Assembly (NCBI GenBank): GCA_018971765.1
Contig: JAGXAA010000041.1
Span: 1-8,331, forward strand
Origin: Patescibacteria group bacterium
Lineage (GTDB): Bacteria > Patescibacteriota > Minisyncoccia > Phycocordibacterales > GWA1-40-21
Length of the DNA: 8,331 nt
Direction of reading: 5' to 3'
The notes below the pieces were generated by a model. It had not been told where the DNA came from. It ran no database searches and worked only from the letters and a program-made list of their open reading frames with translations. Below, in pieces: positions 5,852-8,331 of the stretch. A program made the translations under genes and the position numbers. How positions within the stretch are numbered: the stretch's first letter is position 1; each line of letters opens with the position of its first letter.

Positions 5852-6082
5852 ATGGTAAACAGAATGCGACATAATAGGTCTCACAGGGGCAATGTAAGGT
5901 CTCATCACGGTTTAAGCGATGTCCGATTTTCGGCTTGTCCCGATTGCGGCAAGAAACATTTGCCTCATACGGTTTGCGAAAATTGCGGAAAGTACAGGAC
6001 GAGACCCGTTTTGGATGTTCATTCTAAAATAACCAAGAGAGAAAAGAAAGCGAAGGATAAGGCAAAAGCGGAAGCGAGATAA
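5852..6082 (+). CDS. rpmF: Large-subunit ribosomal protein bL32, zinc-binding type
   Basis: bL32 is a small protein of the large subunit near the peptidyl-transferase region. The 76-aa product has the basic start M-R-H-N-R-S-H-R-G-N and S-H-H, then a zinc ribbon with Cys29-P-D-Cys32 and Cys42-E-N-Cys45, followed by G-K-Y-R-T-R-P-V-L-D-V. The last ~18 residues are a Lys/Ala-rich tail beyond the usual end. Two starts are possible, the ATG at 5852 and the one at 5864 (M-R-H-N); the first is preferred because the promoter is positioned for it. It is followed after 73 nt by the NusB-Nudix gene with no terminator between, so cotranscription is likely. Confidence 0.95.
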   Translation: MVNRMRHNRSHRGNVRSHHGLSDVRFSACPDCGKKHLPHTVCENCGKYRTRPVLDVHSKITKREKKAKDKAKAEAR

Positions 6083-6155
6083 GTTAAAATCCAGACGCGA
6101 TTGCCGGAGATTTTTAAAATATTCCATTTAGGAATTTGAGCCCCGTAAATTTTTT

Positions 6156-7082
6156 ATGGCAAACAGGCACCTTGCAAGATCAACAGTTCTACAATCGCTC
6201 TACGAATGGGATTTTAGAAGTAAAACCGATTCGGAGATGTCGGAGGTAATCACTCGCAACGCGGAAGAATTCGCGGGAGAAGCGAGAGATTTGTCTTTTA
6301 TGAAGGAATTGGCGGTGAACATCTTGGAAAAGCGGAAAGACATTGATAACATCATGACTAAAGCTGCTCCGGATTGGCCGCTCGACAAAATTTCAATAAT
6401 AGACAGAAATATCTTAAGAATCGGTCTTTATGAATTGATTTTCGCCGATAAGAATGAAGTTCCCGCCAAAGTCGCGATAAATGAAGCCATAGAACTTGCC
6501 AAAAGCTACGGAGGGGAAAAGAGCGGTAAATTCGTGAACGGCGTTTTGGGTTCCGTCTATCGGGAAATGGGCGAGCCGGGCAAAGACGAGATTTCAAAAA
6601 AAAAGAAGAATAAAATAGCCGATGTTCCGTTTGAAAAAATGCCCGTCGAGAAGTTGGGCGGAACGATAGTTTTCTCAAAAGATTCGGGCGAAGTTTATGT
6701 TGCTTTAGTCCACGATGTCTTCGGATATTGGACTCTTCCGAAGGGGCATATCAAGGAAGAAGAATCGGAAACGAGCGGCACCGAACGGGCCGTTTCCGAA
6801 GAGATAGGCATTCCGATTTCAATAAAAGAAATGCTTGGCAACAATGAATATGTCGCTTCTCATCCGGAAAAGGGAAAAATTAGAAAACAAGTGATATATT
6901 ATCTGGCCGAAGCGGAATTTAATCCTTTGAAGCTTGACAAGAGCGGCGGTCTTGACGACGCAAACTGGTTCAGACTTGAAGACATTATAAATTTGAATTT
7001 TTACAACGATATTCTTCCGATTGTGACTAAGGCGATCGGTTTGCTGGTTGCTAGCGAAGAAAAAACGAGCGGACATTCATGA
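6156..7082 (+). CDS. nusB: NusB antitermination factor fused to a Nudix hydrolase domain
   Basis: The 308-aa protein has two domains. Residues 1-~140 are NusB, which with NusE/S10 binds boxA RNA and supports rRNA antitermination: S-L-Y-E-W-D-F at 14-20, I-D-R-N-I-L-R-I-G-L-Y-E-L at 82-94, I-N-E-A-I-E-L-A-K at 108-116, and G-K-F-V-N-G-V-L-G at 124-132. A charged linker (~140-163) contains K-K-K-K encoded partly by nine A residues. Residues ~164-298 are a Nudix domain, with L-P-K-G-H at 194-198 and the Nudix box from Gly197: Glu203, Arg211, Glu215, Glu216, Gly218. The box position that is normally Glu after Arg is Ala212. Nudix enzymes hydrolyse nucleoside diphosphate derivatives; the substrate here is unknown. 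NusB alone is usually ~140 aa, so the C-terminal half is an addition. rnc begins on the base after the stop codon. Confidence 0.92.
   Translation: MANRHLARSTVLQSLYEWDFRSKTDSEMSEVITRNAEEFAGEARDLSFMKELAVNILEKRKDIDNIMTKAAPDWPLDKISIIDRNILRIGLYELIFADKNEVPAKVAINEAIELAKSYGGEKSGKFVNGVLGSVYREMGEPGKDEISKKKKNKIADVPFEKMPVEKLGGTIVFSKDSGEVYVALVHDVFGYWTLPKGHIKEEESETSGTERAVSEEIGIPISIKEMLGNNEYVASHPEKGKIRKQVIYYLAEAEFNPLKLDKSGGLDDANWFRLEDIINLNFYNDILPIVTKAIGLLVASEEKTSGHS
6596..6604 (+). other. A9 tract at the NusB-Nudix junction, possible slippage site
   Basis: Nine consecutive A residues encode part of the linker. If one A is added during transcription, a TAA at 6611 comes into frame. If one is lost, a TAG at 6616 does. 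Either shift would release a NusB-only protein of ~150 aa. Homopolymer A tracts of this length are known slippage sites for bacterial RNA polymerase. In AT-rich DNA close stops in other frames are common, so this is suggestive only. Confidence 0.3.
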
Positions 7083-7090
7083 ATGTCCGC
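7069..7090. promoter_or_regulatory. Perfect 22-bp palindrome over the nusB stop and rnc start
   Basis: GGACATTCATGAATGTCC (7071-7088) extends to a perfect 22-bp palindrome at 7069-7090. In RNA it folds into a 9-bp stem with a CATG loop, and two more base pairs form beyond one A-G mismatch (7066-7067 with 7092-7093). It contains the TGA at 7080-7082, and the rnc ATG (7083-7085) lies in the 3' arm. It could make rnc translation depend on ribosomes finishing the upstream gene. Confidence 0.5.
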
Positions 7091-7805
7091 GCGAATAGCG
7101 GAAAAACTTATGATTGATTTCTCAAAATTCGAAGGAGCGGCGGGCGTTCATTTTAAAGACAAGAGCTTGCTCAAGCAGGCTTTTACTCACAGGTCGTACG
7201 TGAATGAAAGCAAAATTTCCGGCCTAGCGCACAACGAGCGGCTGGAATTTCTGGGAGACGCGGTGCTCGAACTTGTCGTCACCGAATATTTGTATTCAAA
7301 ATATCCAAACGCCACCGAAGGAGATCTTACTTCTTACAGATCGGCGCTTGTTAATGCCATTACCCTTTCCGAAGTCGCGCGCAATCTGAATGTCAACGAA
7401 TTTCTGCTTTTGTCAAAAGGAGAGGCGAAGGATGAAGGCAGAGCGCGGCTGTATATTTTGGCAAACACGATGGAAGCGATAATCGGGGCTATATTCATCG
7501 ACCAAGGTTACGAATCGGCGAAAAATTTCATTTCAAAAAATACTTTTCACTTGATTGACAAGATTGTTGAAAATAAGACATGGCTTGATTCCAAGAGTTA
7601 TTTTCAGGAAATGGCGCAGGAGCGTACGGGCATAACGCCGTCATACAAAACGCTCAAAGAAGAAGGACCCGATCACGATAAACATTTCACTGTGGGAGTC
7701 TATTTGGAAAAAGAACTTGTCATAAGCGGGGAAGGAAGATCAAAACAAGAAGCCGAACAAGACGCGGCGAGAAAAGCTCTGGAGAGCAAAGGGTGGATGA
7801 AATAA
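7083..7805 (+). CDS. rnc: Ribonuclease III
   Basis: RNase III cuts double-stranded RNA, including rRNA precursors and regulated mRNAs. The 240-aa protein has the catalytic domain at ~15-160 and the dsRNA-binding domain at ~166-237. The signature N-E-R-L-E-F-L-G-D-A-V-L-E-L is at 51-64, with Glu52, Glu55 and Asp59. The second active-site helix reads I-L-A-N-T-M-E-A-I-I-G-A; Glu131 is kept, but the position that is Asp in E. coli (Asp114) is Asn128. The dsRBD has S-Y-F-Q-E-M-A-Q near 172-179, G-P-D-H-D-K-H-F-T-V near 195-204, and G-E-G-R-S-K-Q-E-A-E-Q-D-A-A near 216-229. The ATG at 7083 directly follows the upstream TGA; a second possible start is Met10 (7110). There is no Shine-Dalgarno sequence, and a palindrome covers the start, so translational coupling to the NusB-Nudix gene is likely. 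Confidence 0.96.
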   Translation: MSARIAEKLMIDFSKFEGAAGVHFKDKSLLKQAFTHRSYVNESKISGLAHNERLEFLGDAVLELVVTEYLYSKYPNATEGDLTSYRSALVNAITLSEVARNLNVNEFLLLSKGEAKDEGRARLYILANTMEAIIGAIFIDQGYESAKNFISKNTFHLIDKIVENKTWLDSKSYFQEMAQERTGITPSYKTLKEEGPDHDKHFTVGVYLEKELVISGEGRSKQEAEQDAARKALESKGWMK

Positions 7806-7826
7806 TATTCTATTCTTATCAAGAAA

Positions 7827-7832
7827 TATAAT
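7827..7832 (+). promoter_or_regulatory. Possible -10 box for the methyltransferase gene
   Basis: A perfect TATAAT lies 22 nt after the rnc stop and 49 nt before the ATG at 7882. No good -35 box is found at 16-18 bp upstream. The remaining 76-nt gap holds only a weak 5-bp complementarity (ACCAC with GTGGT) and no clear rnc terminator. Confidence 0.25.
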
Positions 7833-7881
7833 ATTTTTGTCGCAAAACCACCTGATTATTGTCGGCATTTTTGTGGTAAGT

Positions 7882-8331
7882 ATGATAAATAATGGAAAAA
7901 TAGAAAAAACAGCCTTTCTACCTCTAATAGATTTAGCGGTTGATACTGATGTTCCTAATGCCACTTTACTTTTGGAAAGATTAATAAATAAGAAAAAATG
8001 GAAAACAAGCGGTAATGCTTATTTGGCAGAATCAAGATATAAAGGTTCAGAGGCAATTATTAAACTAAATAAATATAAACAAGTATTGGAGTTGGGTTCA
8101 GGTTTTACGCCCCATGCTATTAATCTTGGAAAAGCTATAGAAAAATATATTGAAGTCGATTATTCTAGTAATCTTGTCATAAAAGAAAAATTGATAAACA
8201 AAATTTTTAAAGACAAAAATAATAACACATCTTACATAGCGGGCGATATTTTTAAGAATTCAGTCTGGCGTAAAATCAGTAGGAAATTGTTAAAAGAACC
8301 CATTGGAATATTTGCAGAAGGATTTATGCAG
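7882..8331 (+). CDS. SAM-dependent methyltransferase, leucine carboxyl methyltransferase-like, 5' part
   Basis: The frame runs open from the ATG at 7882 to the window end, giving 150 codons of a longer gene. The protein has a class I Rossmann methyltransferase layout: V-L-E-L-G-S-G-F-T-P-H-A near 68-79 is the SAM-binding motif I, E-V-D-Y near 91-94 ends the second strand with the expected acidic residue, and A-G-D-I-F near 119-123 fits motif III. The N-terminal K-T-A-F-L-P-L-I-D-L-A-V and the last visible residues, G-I-F-A-E-G-F-M, resemble the PF04072 family (leucine carboxyl methyltransferase and small-molecule O-methyltransferase relatives). The substrate is unknown. Composition differs sharply from the genes before it, about 29% GC by hand count against about 45% in parts of rnc, which suggests separate acquisition. 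Confidence 0.75.
   Translation, partial: MINNGKIEKTAFLPLIDLAVDTDVPNATLLLERLINKKKWKTSGNAYLAESRYKGSEAIIKLNKYKQVLELGSGFTPHAINLGKAIEKYIEVDYSSNLVIKEKLINKIFKDKNNNTSYIAGDIFKNSVWRKISRKLLKEPIGIFAEGFMQ

Noticed and set aside
435..7082. Alternative genetic code with UGA as glycine
   Set aside because: UGA ends rnhB, the transglycosylase gene, galE and the NusB-Nudix gene exactly where the families end, and no UGA lies inside the recognised frames.
7859..7886. Promoter-like TTGTCG, 16-bp spacer, TATGAT before the methyltransferase gene
   Set aside because: The -10 would overlap the only in-frame ATG (7882), and the next ATG (7892) is in another frame and meets a stop within four codons, so the promoter would not serve this gene.

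Overview
The window looks like a chromosomal piece of a Candidate Phyla Radiation (Patescibacteria) bacterium, most likely of the Parcubacteria group. The evidence is a short release factor 1, lysine-rich AT-biased proteins, lineage-style L31 and L32 with lysine-rich tails, very short intergenic gaps, a NusB-Nudix fusion and an EnvC/PcsB-like coiled coil joined to a lytic transglycosylase. This placement rests on recognised protein character, not on a tree. TGA, TAA and TAG are all used as stops (TGA four times), so the UGA-to-glycine code of Gracilibacteria/Absconditabacteria does not apply.

Layout, all genes on the + strand: 1-372, the 3' part of a Y1 (IS200/REP-associated type) transposase, followed by a perfect 23-bp hairpin at 380-428; 435-1058 rnhB (RNase HII); 1164-1832 rplY (bL25/CTC); 1939-3318, a secreted coiled-coil lytic transglycosylase closed by an intrinsic terminator; 3410-3646 rpmE (bL31) with its own terminator; 3818-4771 prfA (RF1), with galE 12 nt behind it (4784-5791); 5852-6082 rpmF (bL32); 6156-7082 a NusB-Nudix fusion; 7083-7805 rnc (RNase III), which starts on the base after the previous stop; and 7882 to the window end, the 5' part of a methyltransferase resembling the leucine carboxyl methyltransferase family. 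No tRNA, rRNA or CRISPR array was seen, and no intergenic stretch exceeds 300 bases.

Most of the block from 435 to 7805 serves translation and RNA metabolism: three ribosomal proteins, RF1, NusB (rRNA antitermination), RNase III (rRNA and mRNA processing) and RNase HII (RNA in DNA). One cell-wall enzyme and one sugar-nucleotide enzyme sit among them. The two ends, a mobile-element gene and a roughly 29% GC methyltransferase gene, look accessory.

Two regulatory themes stand out. No start codon has a recognisable Shine-Dalgarno sequence. Three genes (rplY, the transglycosylase gene, rpmF), and possibly rpmE, have a sigma70-like promoter with a 16-bp spacer whose -10 box ends only 6-7 nt before the ATG, which predicts leaderless mRNAs. 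At the protein level the most interesting items are the transglycosylase fused to a division-type coiled coil, the NusB-Nudix fusion with an A9 tract between its domains, and altered catalytic positions in the Nudix box and in RNase III.
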